Origin: Hymenobacter setariae
GTDB lineage: Bacteria > Bacteroidota > Bacteroidia > Cytophagales > Hymenobacteraceae
Reading direction: 5' to 3'
Length of the DNA: 64,000 bases
Assembly: GCF_007713685.1 (NCBI RefSeq)
Contig: NZ_VMRJ01000001.1
Span: 602,129-666,128 of the forward strand
The notes beneath the pieces are model-generated. The model searched no databases and was not told the origin of the DNA. It saw nothing but the letters and a program-made list of their open reading frames with translations. Below, piece after piece: positions 26,040 through 34,477 of this stretch. How positions within the stretch are numbered: position 1 is the first letter of the stretch; each line of letters opens with the position of its first letter. The position numbers and the translations under genes are program-made.

Positions 26040-27065
26040 CTATTGCGGGGGCAACGACAGCAGGTAGCCAATCGTGAAATTGGCGTCCCAGTCAAACACA
26101 AACTGCTTGCAGCCAGTAGCTTCGGCTAGTGAGCGATAAATAACCAGCCCGGCCTTGGATTTAGCTTTATCAAATTGATATGCTTCGGGCATGTCGAGCA
26201 CGGTATAGCGCTCCTTGCCCTGGCGCACCTGCTTGGCCATCTCGTAAGGCACCCCGCCGATGATGAAGCAGGTTTGGCGCAGCTTAGCGGGCACCTGTTG
26301 GGCTTTGGCCTTTACGTCGGCAGCCACTACATCATCGGCCGCTCCATACTCATAATATTTTGAGCCGAAGGTGCTCACCGACTTAGGCTTGCCCTCGGCC
26401 AGCCACGAAATTTCGGTACCGCCCGACCCAATATCCACCACAAAAGCCCGCTCGCCGAAGGGGGCAGGCATGGCCACGCTCAGCCCTAGGGCCGCTTCCT
26501 TCTCGGGTGTCATGCGGTTTACCACGTAGCCCATTTGGGTTAGCTCCTTAGCAATGCGGTGGGTAGCGGCCATTTTCAGGGCCCCCGAGCTCACTACGAA
26601 GTGAATATCCCTGCCTCCCACGCCGTAATCCAGCATATTGGCGATATAGGCGCGCAGCCCCCGCCGTATTTCTTCGTTTGAGGCCAGATTTTCCATCAGC
26701 AGGCTGTTATCAAATTCGGCCTTTTGCAGCTCCCAGTTGCGGCGGGCATCGGTGCGCACCACGAAAGAATTAAAGCCACTTGCTCCGAGCTCTACCACGC
26801 CGCGCAACTTACCGCCCACGGGCTTGGGTGCGGGGTAGTTGAAAGCAGTACGAACGCTTGGCGCAGCTGCTGCTGCAGGTGCAGGTGGCTCCTCGGCACT
26901 AGGGTCAGGGGTGGAGGTAGACCTAGGTGTGCTCGAGGGCGTGGTTTCGGCCCAGGCGTTGGCCGCTGGCTCTGGCCTGCTATCGAAGGAAAGCACGACA
27001 AAATATATAGCGGCGATTACGGCGAGCAAGATGCCGAGGCGTGTAAAAAGGGAAAGATTTCGCAT
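26040..27065 (-). CDS. Membrane-anchored Ppx/GppA-like ASKHA protein
   Basis: 341 aa. One N-terminal membrane helix (about 10-26) is followed by a Pro/Ser/Thr/Ala-rich linker to about residue 70. Then comes an actin-like fold: GVVELGASGFNSFVV (phosphate-1-like), TPEKEAALGLSVA (the E-x-E region of Ppx) and AFVVDIGSGGTEISWL (phosphate-2, as in Ppx/GppA DIGGGSTE). The C-terminal HD-type half of classical Ppx is missing. The linker places the domain outside the cytoplasm, which is unexpected for a nucleotide-dependent enzyme. The role is unknown; a hydrolase or binding protein for polyphosphate-like ligands is inference. Confidence 0.7.
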   Translation of the reverse strand: MRNLSLFTRLGILLAVIAAIYFVVLSFDSRPEPAANAWAETTPSSTPRSTSTPDPSAEEPPAPAAAAAPSVRTAFNYPAPKPVGGKLRGVVELGASGFNSFVVRTDARRNWELQKAEFDNSLLMENLASNEEIRRGLRAYIANMLDYGVGGRDIHFVVSSGALKMAATHRIAKELTQMGYVVNRMTPEKEAALGLSVAMPAPFGERAFVVDIGSGGTEISWLAEGKPKSVSTFGSKYYEYGAADDVVAADVKAKAQQVPAKLRQTCFIIGGVPYEMAKQVRQGKERYTVLDMPEAYQFDKAKSKAGLVIYRSLAEATGCKQFVFDWDANFTIGYLLSLPPQ

Positions 27066-27227
27066 GTGGGCGGGCCAGGAGAAGGAATTGAGGGCCTAAA
27101 TATAAAGTTGCTATTGCAATATAGAATTGCACTACATCTATACCTAGGTTTGCTTTATGGCGGCAGAGTAGCGCCGCTGCTAGCCCATATGCTAGCGCTG
27201 CACTCGCCCGTTTCTACTGTTTCCCCT

Positions 27228-27265
27228 AAAAAAAAGCCCTAGCAGCTTACTGCTAGGGCTTTTTT
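27228..27265 (-). terminator. Terminator of the PA14/T9SS gene
   Basis: AGCCCTAGCAG/CTGCTAGGGCT with loop CTTA, flanked by A and T runs. It lies 22 bp beyond the minus-strand stop at 27288. Confidence 0.9.
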
Positions 27266-27287
27266 AAGAGACTGATAATTAGCTAAC

Positions 27288-30278
27288 CTACTGGCGCACC
27301 AAACGCTGGGTAGCTATCCCGGCGGCCGAGGTCACCCGTACCAAATACACCCCAGCAGGCAAGGCCTGTAGGTCGAGCGTATGCTCCTGGGTAGCAGTAG
27401 CAGGCAAGGCCTGCTGATACACGGTGCGGCCCAGCGCATCGAGTACTTGCAAGGTAGCGGCCTGGGCGGTAGCCTGCACCAACTGCACCGCTACGCGGCC
27501 GGTAGTAGGATTGGGCGCCAGCGCTAGGCGCGGGGCAGCCGAAGAGGCCAACTGCACGGGCACCACGGGCGAGTAGTGCGCCGCGCCACCTAGGTCGAGC
27601 TGACGCAGACGGTAGTAGCTGAGACCGGACAGCGGGGCGCGGTCCAGCACCTGGTACTGCTGGCCTTGGCTGGTAGTGCCAGCCGCTGCTAGCTGCCCTA
27701 TTTTAGTGAATACCAAGCCATCGGCCGAGCGCTCCACCTCAAATGAGGCACTGCTCTGCTCCGAGGCCGTAGTCCAGCTAACGGCTACTACGGCACCTAG
27801 GGCCTGGGCCTCGAAGCGCGTGAGCGTCACGGGCAGGGGCCGGGGGCTGCTGCTCGAGCACAGTACCGTAGTAGGCACTATTTGCTGGTTGATGCCGCTA
27901 CCTGCGGGTCCGGCGTATTGCAGCGTGAGGTAGCTGTCGGTAGGGTTCTGGCCATAAAGCACCAGAATATCGTGCAAGCCAACTGTCAGGTCTTTCGAGC
28001 CCGACTTGGTGGTGCCCGAGCTATGCAGGCCGCCATTGTTGACGGTAGCACTGGCAATGGTAAGTGTGGTAGCAGTAGCGGCTTCATCCAGAAACACATA
28101 GGAGCCATCGTCGCTGTTCAGCGAGAATGTATACGTACCTGGCGTGGCGATGTAGATACGACCCCGGTAGCGCGCCGAGAAGGTAGCGGGGGCGGCATCG
28201 GAGTTAGAAGCTGCCCCCGCCGTGAACAGGTTCAGCCCCGTGCTGCTCCAGGAGGCGTTGATAGTGTAATTCAAGGTCGACGCTACCGCCTGGAGTTTGG
28301 GCGTGTTATTGTTGAAGAACGCTAGGTTGGCGTCCGTATCCGTACCGTTGGTATTGCCAAAGTACCCGGTGTAGTACTCGCCGTACAGGCCCGACTGTGC
28401 TGCATTCCCGCCTGCATCATTGCCAGTGCAGCCTTGGGCTAGCACTGTGAAGGTGTACACCGTAGGAAAAGCCGCCGTACCATAGGCATTCGTTGCCGAC
28501 ATGCTGACGGTGTACGTCCCCGGCGTAACAGTACCATTACCAGAGAGCACGCCCGTAGCCGGATTGATGGTAATGCCCGCTGGCAAGCTACCAGCGTTAG
28601 TGATGGCGTAGGTCAGGGGCGTCGTGTTGCCGCTGTATACGGTGGGGGCCGCCGACGAAGCGGTGCTGCCCGCGGCGTAGGTAGTAGCGCCCGGCGAATA
28701 AGCTAGGCCGGTCGGCACCGATTGAATGCCTGTGCACAATACTGCCGTTGGAATAACCTGCTGGGTATTGTTATTGTCTGCTCCTGAGTACTCTAGCTTT
28801 AGGTAGCTGCTGCTAGGGTCATTGCCGTAGAGCAACAATAGGTTGTGCCAGCCCACTGCCAGCGGGGCCGTCGCAGTGCCCGCGGTGCCCGATACTGTTT
28901 TCGTGCCGTGTCCACCCCCGTTATTGACCGTATAGGGAGCGCTAGCCGTTTGGGCCGTTGCGTTGCCGTCAATTAGCAGGTAAGAAGCATCATCGCTGGT
29001 CAGGTAGAAAGTATAAACACCAGCCGTTGAGATATAGATGCGCCCGCGGTAGCGAGCCGAAAACGCAGAGGGTTGCGCGTCGGAACCACCAGCCACTCCC
29101 GCCGTGAACAGGGCAAGGCCGCTGGCGTTCCAAGCACCATCGGTGGTGTAGTTGGGAGCCGTTTCTACCCGCTGAATGCGCGCCGGGTTATTCGTGCTAT
29201 TAAGCGGATACGCGGTATTGTTGGTAAAAAAACCTGGCTGGTCGGCAAAGTACCCTTTATAATATTCGGCTAGCAGCCCAGGCTGCGAGGGATTGCCGTA
29301 GGGGTCGATGCCCGCGCAGCCCGGCGCGTATACGTTAAATGTATATACGCTCGGGAATGCGGCTGTGCCATACGTGTTAGTGGCCGACACGCCAACGGCA
29401 TATGCGCCTGGCAGCACTGTCGGACCGGCCGTGAGCACGCCTGTCGTAGTGTTGATGCTGATGCCCGCCGGCAAGCTGCCAGCATTAGTGATAGCATAGC
29501 TCGTCACGGGTGAGTTGCCATTAGCTACTGTGGGGGCTACCGAGCTACCAGCAGTGCCATAGGTGGTCTGGCTAGTGGCGGGCGCATACGTTAGCGCCGT
29601 GGGCACCGACCGGATGCCTGTGCAAAACCACGAGCTAGGCACAACCGTTCTTGTCGTTACGCCTGGACCAGTGTACTTCAAAATCAAGTAGTTATTCCCC
29701 GTATTCTCGCCGTACAAGATGGCTAAATCGTGGTAGCCCTGCGTGAGCGTGAGCGCCCCAGAAGCAATTTCAGTCCCGGTGCCCGTTATCTTAATATTGG
29801 CGTTGTCGAGCGAGGGGTTTTGCGCCCGCGCATCGCCATCTATCCAGAGGTAGCCCGCATCGTCGCTGCTTAGGTAGAAGGTGTAGCTGCCGGCTGTCGG
29901 GATATTAAGCCCGCCCCGGTAACGGGCCGAGAAGTTGTCGGGGTTAGCCGCTGTGCCCCCCGCTGGGCCCGCGCCCCCGTTATACAGGTCACCCCAAGAG
30001 TTGTTGGCCGCATAATTCACAGCTGCGGTGGTTTCTATCCGCCGGATGGCCGGCGTTCTGTTCGTGAAAAATGCGCTGCGGCCAGCATTATCTGCAGCGC
30101 TGCCATACCAATAACCAGTATAGTACTCGGCATACAGTCCCGACTGCGAGGCGTTACCAGCTGGGTCTATACTACCGCATGCATTCTGAGCCAAGACTGA
30201 CTTGCTCAATAGAAAAGGCAGCAAGAATAAATAAATTCTTGCTTTAGTACAAACATTGTGAATAAAATTTTCTTTCAT
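27288..30278 (-). CDS. Three-PA14 secreted protein with T9SS type A sorting domain
   Basis: 996 aa from the ATG at 30278; the frame extends 11 codons upstream but the signal peptide (YLFLLPFLLSKSVLAQ) fits this start. The mature protein has three PA14-like modules, each beginning GLYAEYY, GLLAEYYKGYF or GLYGEYYTGYF and containing FSARYRG.I, YTFYLSSDD and LILYGxNP. The first two are each followed by an Ig-like putative-Ig repeat (SYAITNAGSLPAGISINTTTGVL type). After a linker domain (FEVERSADGLVFTKIG) comes the C-terminal sorting domain LAPNPTTGRVAVQL to AGVYLVRVTS. The predicted product is a surface carbohydrate-binding or adhesive protein. It contains no CCTAGG in its first 2.4 kb. Confidence 0.92.
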   Translation of the reverse strand: MKENFIHNVCTKARIYLFLLPFLLSKSVLAQNACGSIDPAGNASQSGLYAEYYTGYWYGSAADNAGRSAFFTNRTPAIRRIETTAAVNYAANNSWGDLYNGGAGPAGGTAANPDNFSARYRGGLNIPTAGSYTFYLSSDDAGYLWIDGDARAQNPSLDNANIKITGTGTEIASGALTLTQGYHDLAILYGENTGNNYLILKYTGPGVTTRTVVPSSWFCTGIRSVPTALTYAPATSQTTYGTAGSSVAPTVANGNSPVTSYAITNAGSLPAGISINTTTGVLTAGPTVLPGAYAVGVSATNTYGTAAFPSVYTFNVYAPGCAGIDPYGNPSQPGLLAEYYKGYFADQPGFFTNNTAYPLNSTNNPARIQRVETAPNYTTDGAWNASGLALFTAGVAGGSDAQPSAFSARYRGRIYISTAGVYTFYLTSDDASYLLIDGNATAQTASAPYTVNNGGGHGTKTVSGTAGTATAPLAVGWHNLLLLYGNDPSSSYLKLEYSGADNNNTQQVIPTAVLCTGIQSVPTGLAYSPGATTYAAGSTASSAAPTVYSGNTTPLTYAITNAGSLPAGITINPATGVLSGNGTVTPGTYTVSMSATNAYGTAAFPTVYTFTVLAQGCTGNDAGGNAAQSGLYGEYYTGYFGNTNGTDTDANLAFFNNNTPKLQAVASTLNYTINASWSSTGLNLFTAGAASNSDAAPATFSARYRGRIYIATPGTYTFSLNSDDGSYVFLDEAATATTLTIASATVNNGGLHSSGTTKSGSKDLTVGLHDILVLYGQNPTDSYLTLQYAGPAGSGINQQIVPTTVLCSSSSPRPLPVTLTRFEAQALGAVVAVSWTTASEQSSASFEVERSADGLVFTKIGQLAAAGTTSQGQQYQVLDRAPLSGLSYYRLRQLDLGGAAHYSPVVPVQLASSAAPRLALAPNPTTGRVAVQLVQATAQAATLQVLDALGRTVYQQALPATATQEHTLDLQALPAGVYLVRVTSAAGIATQRLVRQ

Positions 30279-30521
30279 ACAATTATTACTTAACACAAGT
30301 AAAGTACACAAATGAGAATTCTGTCTAAATCTTGGACAAAAGTAGCTGAGTACTTAATAGCCAACAATAAGCAAATATGATATACCCACTATTATCATGA
30401 TATAGTACCATTATTATTACATTTATTAAATTAAAACCCCACAGTATTATCTTATTTAAACACAATGTCATATTGCTTAGCATTAGCTTTAGGCTATTTA
30501 GCTCAAACTGAGAATCAGCCA
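30279..30521. other. AT-rich promoter region of the T9SS cargo gene
   Basis: About 240 bp, markedly more AT-rich than the rest, with no credible gene; a 65-codon minus-strand frame looks spurious. It holds the promoter listed separately. Confidence 0.55.
30337..30367 (-). promoter_or_regulatory. Promoter TTG-N20-TACTTTTG of the PA14/T9SS gene
   Basis: On the minus strand TACTTTTG (30344-30337) is a perfect -7 box, with a TTG (30367-30365) 20 nt upstream, the Bacteroidota -33/-7 arrangement. The leader would be about 50 nt. Confidence 0.6.
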
Positions 30522-30560
30522 TAAAAAAGGCGGCTTCCTATGTAAGGAAGCCGCCTTCTA
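30522..30560 (-). terminator. Terminator of the VWA gene
   Basis: GGCGGCTTCC/GGAAGCCGCC stem followed on the minus strand by a T run, 46 bp past the stop at 30606. Confidence 0.88.
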
Positions 30561-30605
30561 GCCAAACGCTAGTCTTAACGTATGCAGGACTACAGTACGC
30601 CTGCG

Positions 30606-31715
30606 TTACAGTGACTTGCGCCGATTTTTCTTATAATCCTCAAATACTAGGTGCCCAAGACCTTTGAGGCCCGAATAATAGGCTTTACCCTGGTTGACCT
30701 CCGTAAATTCCTCTACGAACTTCTGCAAATACGGGTCAGAGGTAATCATGAAAGTGGTAATTGGAATCTTGACGCGGCGGGCGGCAGCGGCTAAGTTTAA
30801 GGTCTTATTAACCACCTTGCGGTCTAGTCCAAACGAATTTTTATAATAGCCACCTGGCTCCTTGAGGCAAGTAGGTTTGCCGTCGGTTATCATAAAAATC
30901 TGCTTGTTAGGCGTTTTGCGCTTGCGCAGCAGGTCCATCGCCAGCTCTAGGCCAGCTACGGTGTTAGTGTGGTAGGGTCCTACTTGCAGGTAAGGCAGGT
31001 CCTTCACCTCAATCTGCCAGGCGTCGTTGCCAAACACGATAACATCGAGCGTATCCTTTGGGTATTTCTGCTTCACGAGCTCGGCCAGGGCCATAGCTAC
31101 CTTTTTGGCAGGCGTGATGCGGTCTTCGCCGTAGAGTATCATCGAGTGCGAGATGTCAATCATCAGCACCGTGCTGGTCTGCGACTTATGCTCATTTTCG
31201 CGTACCTCTAGGTCACCCTCGGTCAGCATAAAGTTGTCGCCGTCCATGCCGTGGTTGAGCTGAGCATTGCGGATGGACTCGGACATCTGAATCTGCTCGA
31301 GCGAATCGCCGAAGCGGAACTCGCGCAGGTCGGTGCTCTGCTCATCGCCCTGCCCGGTTTGGGGCGTGCGGTGATTGCCGGTACTGCTTTTCTTGAGTTT
31401 GCCGAAGATTTCCTCCAGCGCCGACTTCCGAATTTTCTGCTCGGTTTTGGCCGTGATTTTCAGTTCACCGCGCTCCTGCTCATTTTCATCAATGTAGCCT
31501 TTTTTCTTAAGGTCCTCGATGAAGTTGCCCATGCCGTAGTCGTCGTCGGTGAGGCCATACTGCTTGTCGAGCTCATTGAGCCACTGCAACGCCTCGCCTA
31601 CATCACCGCTGGTGATGGTTATCAATTGCATGAACAGCTTGAGCAGCTGTTCAAAGCCTTTATCGCCCGAGTTTTCATCGGGCACAAAATCACGAAAGCG
31701 GACGCCGAGAGCCAT
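30606..31715 (-). CDS. VWA domain protein, probable partner of the MoxR-like ATPase
   Basis: 369 aa from the ATG at 31715. The frame is open another 68 codons upstream, but those codons are unlike the family. The helical N-terminal part is charged (FEQLLKLFMQLITITSGDVGEAL, EEIFGKLKKS). The C-terminal VWA domain has MIDAS D187-I-S189-H-S191 (LMIDISHSM), then KKVAMALAELVKQ and FMITDGKPTCL. There is no signal peptide or membrane helix, so it is cytosolic. This layout matches the VWA partner of ChlI/MoxR ATPases, one of which is encoded at 24398-25918 on the same strand. Confidence 0.87.
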   Translation of the reverse strand: MALGVRFRDFVPDENSGDKGFEQLLKLFMQLITITSGDVGEALQWLNELDKQYGLTDDDYGMGNFIEDLKKKGYIDENEQERGELKITAKTEQKIRKSALEEIFGKLKKSSTGNHRTPQTGQGDEQSTDLREFRFGDSLEQIQMSESIRNAQLNHGMDGDNFMLTEGDLEVRENEHKSQTSTVLMIDISHSMILYGEDRITPAKKVAMALAELVKQKYPKDTLDVIVFGNDAWQIEVKDLPYLQVGPYHTNTVAGLELAMDLLRKRKTPNKQIFMITDGKPTCLKEPGGYYKNSFGLDRKVVNKTLNLAAAARRVKIPITTFMITSDPYLQKFVEEFTEVNQGKAYYSGLKGLGHLVFEDYKKNRRKSL

Positions 31716-31854
31716 AGAAGTGGTAATAACGTATAGGCCAGGAAAACAAGCGCTGCGGCGGCAATGTTCAATTTGAGACTTAGGGCAGGCCATAGGCCGC
31801 CCTAGGTCAGCTTCTGAGCCGCGCCTCACACAAGCCCCCTTTACCCTACTTCTG

Positions 31855-32136
31855 ATGAAAGCTATTTGGAACAACACTGTCGTGGCCGAGAGCGACGACA
31901 CCGTAGTAGTTGAAAACAACCACTATTTTCCCGCCGACTCACTTAAGAAAGAGTACTTCGAGGATAGCATTGCCCACACCACCTGCCCCTGGAAAGGCCG
32001 CGCCAGCTATTACTCCCTGCGCGTAGCAGATGAGCTAAACAAAGATGCGGCCTGGTACTACCCCGAAACCAGCCCCGCTGCCGAAAAAATAAAGGGCCGG
32101 GTTGCCTTCTGGAAGGGTGTGAAGATTGAGGAGTAG
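31855..32136 (+). CDS. DUF427 family protein
   Basis: 93 aa, single DUF427 domain: KAIWNNTVVAESDDTVVVENNHYFP, HTTCPWKGRASYYSL and AAWYYPETSPAAEKIKGRVAFW are characteristic. It is a small cytosolic beta-rich protein of unknown function, widespread in bacteria. Length equals the domain. It diverges from the VWA gene and is followed by a bidirectional terminator. Confidence 0.9.
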   Translation: MKAIWNNTVVAESDDTVVVENNHYFPADSLKKEYFEDSIAHTTCPWKGRASYYSLRVADELNKDAAWYYPETSPAAEKIKGRVAFWKGVKIEE

Positions 32137-32156
32137 CAAGCCCCTCACAGCACTAC

Positions 32157-32194
32157 AAAAGGCCGGCTGCGTAGCACGCAGCCGGCCTTTTTTG
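32157..32194. terminator. Bidirectional terminator after the DUF427 gene
   Basis: AAAGGCCGGCTGCG/CGCAGCCGGCCTTT with loop TAGCA and a T run, between convergent genes. Confidence 0.92.
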
Positions 32195-32207
32195 GTAGTG
32201 CCAGCCC

Positions 32208-33163
32208 CTAGGGCACGATTACCACCTTGCCGGTAGTGTGCTTGGTTTCGATTTGCTCGAACGCCTGCTTGACATCGGCCAGGGCAAAAGTGGCCGATAC
32301 GGGTACTTCGAGCTTGCCGCTATCAGCCAGCTCGCGCAAGAAGTCGAGGTCGGGCACGCTGGGCTGGGTCATCACGTGCTGAAAGCGCACGCCGGCTGGC
32401 AGGTGCAGCGCTTTGCCATCGTTGAGCACCGAAATGAGCCGGCCATTAGGCTTAAGTGCGGTTAGGCTTTGGGTAAGCGTGTCGCCGCTTACGGCATCGA
32501 ACAGTAGGTCTACGCCGTCGGGAGCTACTTTTTTTACAGCATCGGCCACGGACCCGGCCTTGTAGTCGATGGTGAAATCGGCACCTAGTGCCTTCATGTG
32601 GTCGGCGTTTTGGGCACTAGCCACGGCTATGACGGTAGCGCCAACATTTTTGGCTAGCTGGATAGCGGTGCCCCCCACCCCGCCCGAGGCACCTAGGATA
32701 AGCACCGTTTCGCCCGCCTTGAGCTGCCCGGCCTGATGACCGACTGGTATGCCGTGAGGCCCGCCAGCGGCAGCGCCCCGGCCTCCTCCCAGCTTAGGTG
32801 CTGCGGCCGGGCAGCGAGGTAGCACTCGGGCACTACTAGCCGCTCCGTAAAGGTGCCGTGCTGCACCACGAGGCGCCGCACGTAGCCATATACCTCGGCG
32901 CCTTCGGCAAAGCGTGAGGCGCCGTGGCCGCGCTTCTCTACGATGCCAGCCACATCCCAGCCTGGCACGGCCGGGAAGGCATTGGTCACCACTTGCTGAA
33001 AATGCCCTTCGCGCACCACATAATCGACTGGATTGATGCCTGCTGCTTTCACGCGCACGAGTACCTCGCCCTCACCTACTTCGGGAAGGTCGAGTGGGCC
33101 TACTTTTAGTTTATCAATGCCGCCAAACTCGGTATAGTAAGCGGCTTGCGTTTGTTCTGCCAT
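32208..33163 (-). pseudogene. Frameshifted NADP-dependent MDR oxidoreductase
   Basis: Two frames together encode one zinc-independent quinone-oxidoreductase-type protein (about 318 aa if whole). The 5' part (33163 down to about 32739) has VKAAGINPVDYVVREGHF, PAVPGWDVAGIVE and the GALPLAGLTAYQSV end. The 3' part (from about 32738) resumes in another frame with AGQLKAGETVLILGASGGVGG, VAVASAQNADHMKALGADFTI and ends TTGKVVIVP. Losing one base in the codon after Ser at 32738/32739 explains it: restored, the text reads AYQSV-HQAGQLKAG. There is no slippery heptamer, so this is a recent pseudogene or a sequencing error. Confidence 0.88.
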
Positions 33164-33236
33164 CAGTAAAAGAAGTATAGTATTTTTCTCCTAACGCGGC
33201 AATCCCCAGGTGGTTGTGAGTGCCCCTGTGCAGCCA

Positions 33237-33270
33237 AAAGCCCCAGCTGCACAGGGCAGCCGGGGCTTTT
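33237..33270 (-). terminator. Terminator of the acyl-ACP desaturase gene
   Basis: AAAAGCCCCAGCTG and CAGCCGGGGCTTTT form a stem with one mismatch and a 7-nt loop, 30 bp past the stop. Confidence 0.85.
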
Positions 33271-33299
33271 ATAGCATTGCTTCCTAAGTAGCTTACTGC

Positions 33300-34286
33300 T
33301 TAGCTAATCCATTTGAACTGGTACTCCAGCTTGGGCACCGGCATGCGGTCGCTCACGCGGCGCAGGCGGGCGGGCAAGGCCATGAGGTAGTCGCGGCCCT
33401 TTTCGGCGGCCGGCGTGAGGCCGGTGCGGTCGGCGATTTTCCAGTCGCTGATGAGCGTGTCCAGAATCTCGGTGTAGTCGTTGCTGGTGTACACCCCTAG
33501 GCGCTGGGCAGCGTCGGTGAAGTGGCCAAAGGTCTTGCCAATGTCCACACCCATCTCGCGCATGTAGTGGGCGGGCATCACGATTTTCTTGCGCATCATT
33601 TCCTCGAAGGCCAGCATCATCTCGCTCGGGTCAAGCTCGAAAATCTTGTCCACAAAGGTTTTGTAAGCACGAGCGTGGCGGTTTTCGTCGCCCGCAATCA
33701 TGCCGCAGATTTTAGAGAGCTGGTCGTCGCCGGCGGTGCGGGCCAGCTGGCCCACGCGGCGGTGCGACACGTTGGTGGCCATTTCCTGGTAGCTGGTGTA
33801 CACAAACGACTTGTACGGGTCGTGGGCCATACCGAGGTCGAAGCCGTCGTTGATGAGGTGCTGCGTCGAAACCTCAAACTCGCGCATGTTCACGCGGCCG
33901 CAGAGGTAGAGGTAGCGGTTGAGCAAGTCGCCGTGGCGGTTTTCCTCGGCCGTCCAGCCCCGAATCCACTTTGCCCACCCGTTGTTGTCGTCGCGGTTCA
34001 TGTTGTCAATCTCATGAAACCACGCCTCGTAGTTGGGCAGCGCTTCCTCGGTGATGGTATCACCAATGAGCACGGCCAGCAGGTCGTAGGGCAAAGCGGC
34101 GGCTTTTTCGCGGAGCTCTTTCACTTCATCGAAAAAGGTATCGCGGCGCGAATCGGGCAAGAAATCGGCGGGCTGCCAGCTTTTTTCCACGGGCTTCAGA
34201 AACTCGTAGATATTGTCTTTCAGGTAACCTTCGAGTTGCTCAAGTACTTCGCCGCGCGAAATAAGAAGGTTTTCAGGAAGTGTCAT
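33300..34286 (-). CDS. Acyl-[acyl-carrier-protein] desaturase
   Basis: 328 aa soluble di-iron desaturase of the stearoyl-ACP 9-desaturase family. It introduces a double bond into acyl-ACP for unsaturated membrane lipids. Iron ligands are in AEENRH (EExxH) and GDENRH (DExxH), with further family blocks DTITEEALPNYEAWF, MATNVSHRRVG and VMPAHYMREMG. The ATG at 34286 was chosen; the frame extends 39 codons upstream without homology. It is monocistronic and divergent from the GH32 gene. Confidence 0.93.
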   Translation of the reverse strand: MTLPENLLISRGEVLEQLEGYLKDNIYEFLKPVEKSWQPADFLPDSRRDTFFDEVKELREKAAALPYDLLAVLIGDTITEEALPNYEAWFHEIDNMNRDDNNGWAKWIRGWTAEENRHGDLLNRYLYLCGRVNMREFEVSTQHLINDGFDLGMAHDPYKSFVYTSYQEMATNVSHRRVGQLARTAGDDQLSKICGMIAGDENRHARAYKTFVDKIFELDPSEMMLAFEEMMRKKIVMPAHYMREMGVDIGKTFGHFTDAAQRLGVYTSNDYTEILDTLISDWKIADRTGLTPAAEKGRDYLMALPARLRRVSDRMPVPKLEYQFKWIS

Positions 34287-34477
34287 AAGATATAAGGGCA
34301 CTGCACATGAGCGGGCAGTGAATAGAACACACGAAGGTCCGCTTTTAGTTGAATTGATGCCGTACATGATTAGGGCATTTGTGCCAGCAGCGGCGGTTGG
34401 CATAGCGGCCCATTGTGGCGCTTGGCACTACCTTGCTTTTTCTCAGCTAGTAAGGTTTCGTTCTTTCTTTCCCGCCC

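Noticed and set aside
30325..30522. 65-codon hydrophobic frame in the AT-rich region on the minus strand
   Set aside because: It overlaps the T9SS gene promoter, is explained by AT-rich composition, and has no ribosome-binding context.
32690..32830. Programmed frameshift in the MDR oxidoreductase
   Set aside because: No slippery heptamer or downstream stem at the junction; simple loss of one base explains the two frames.
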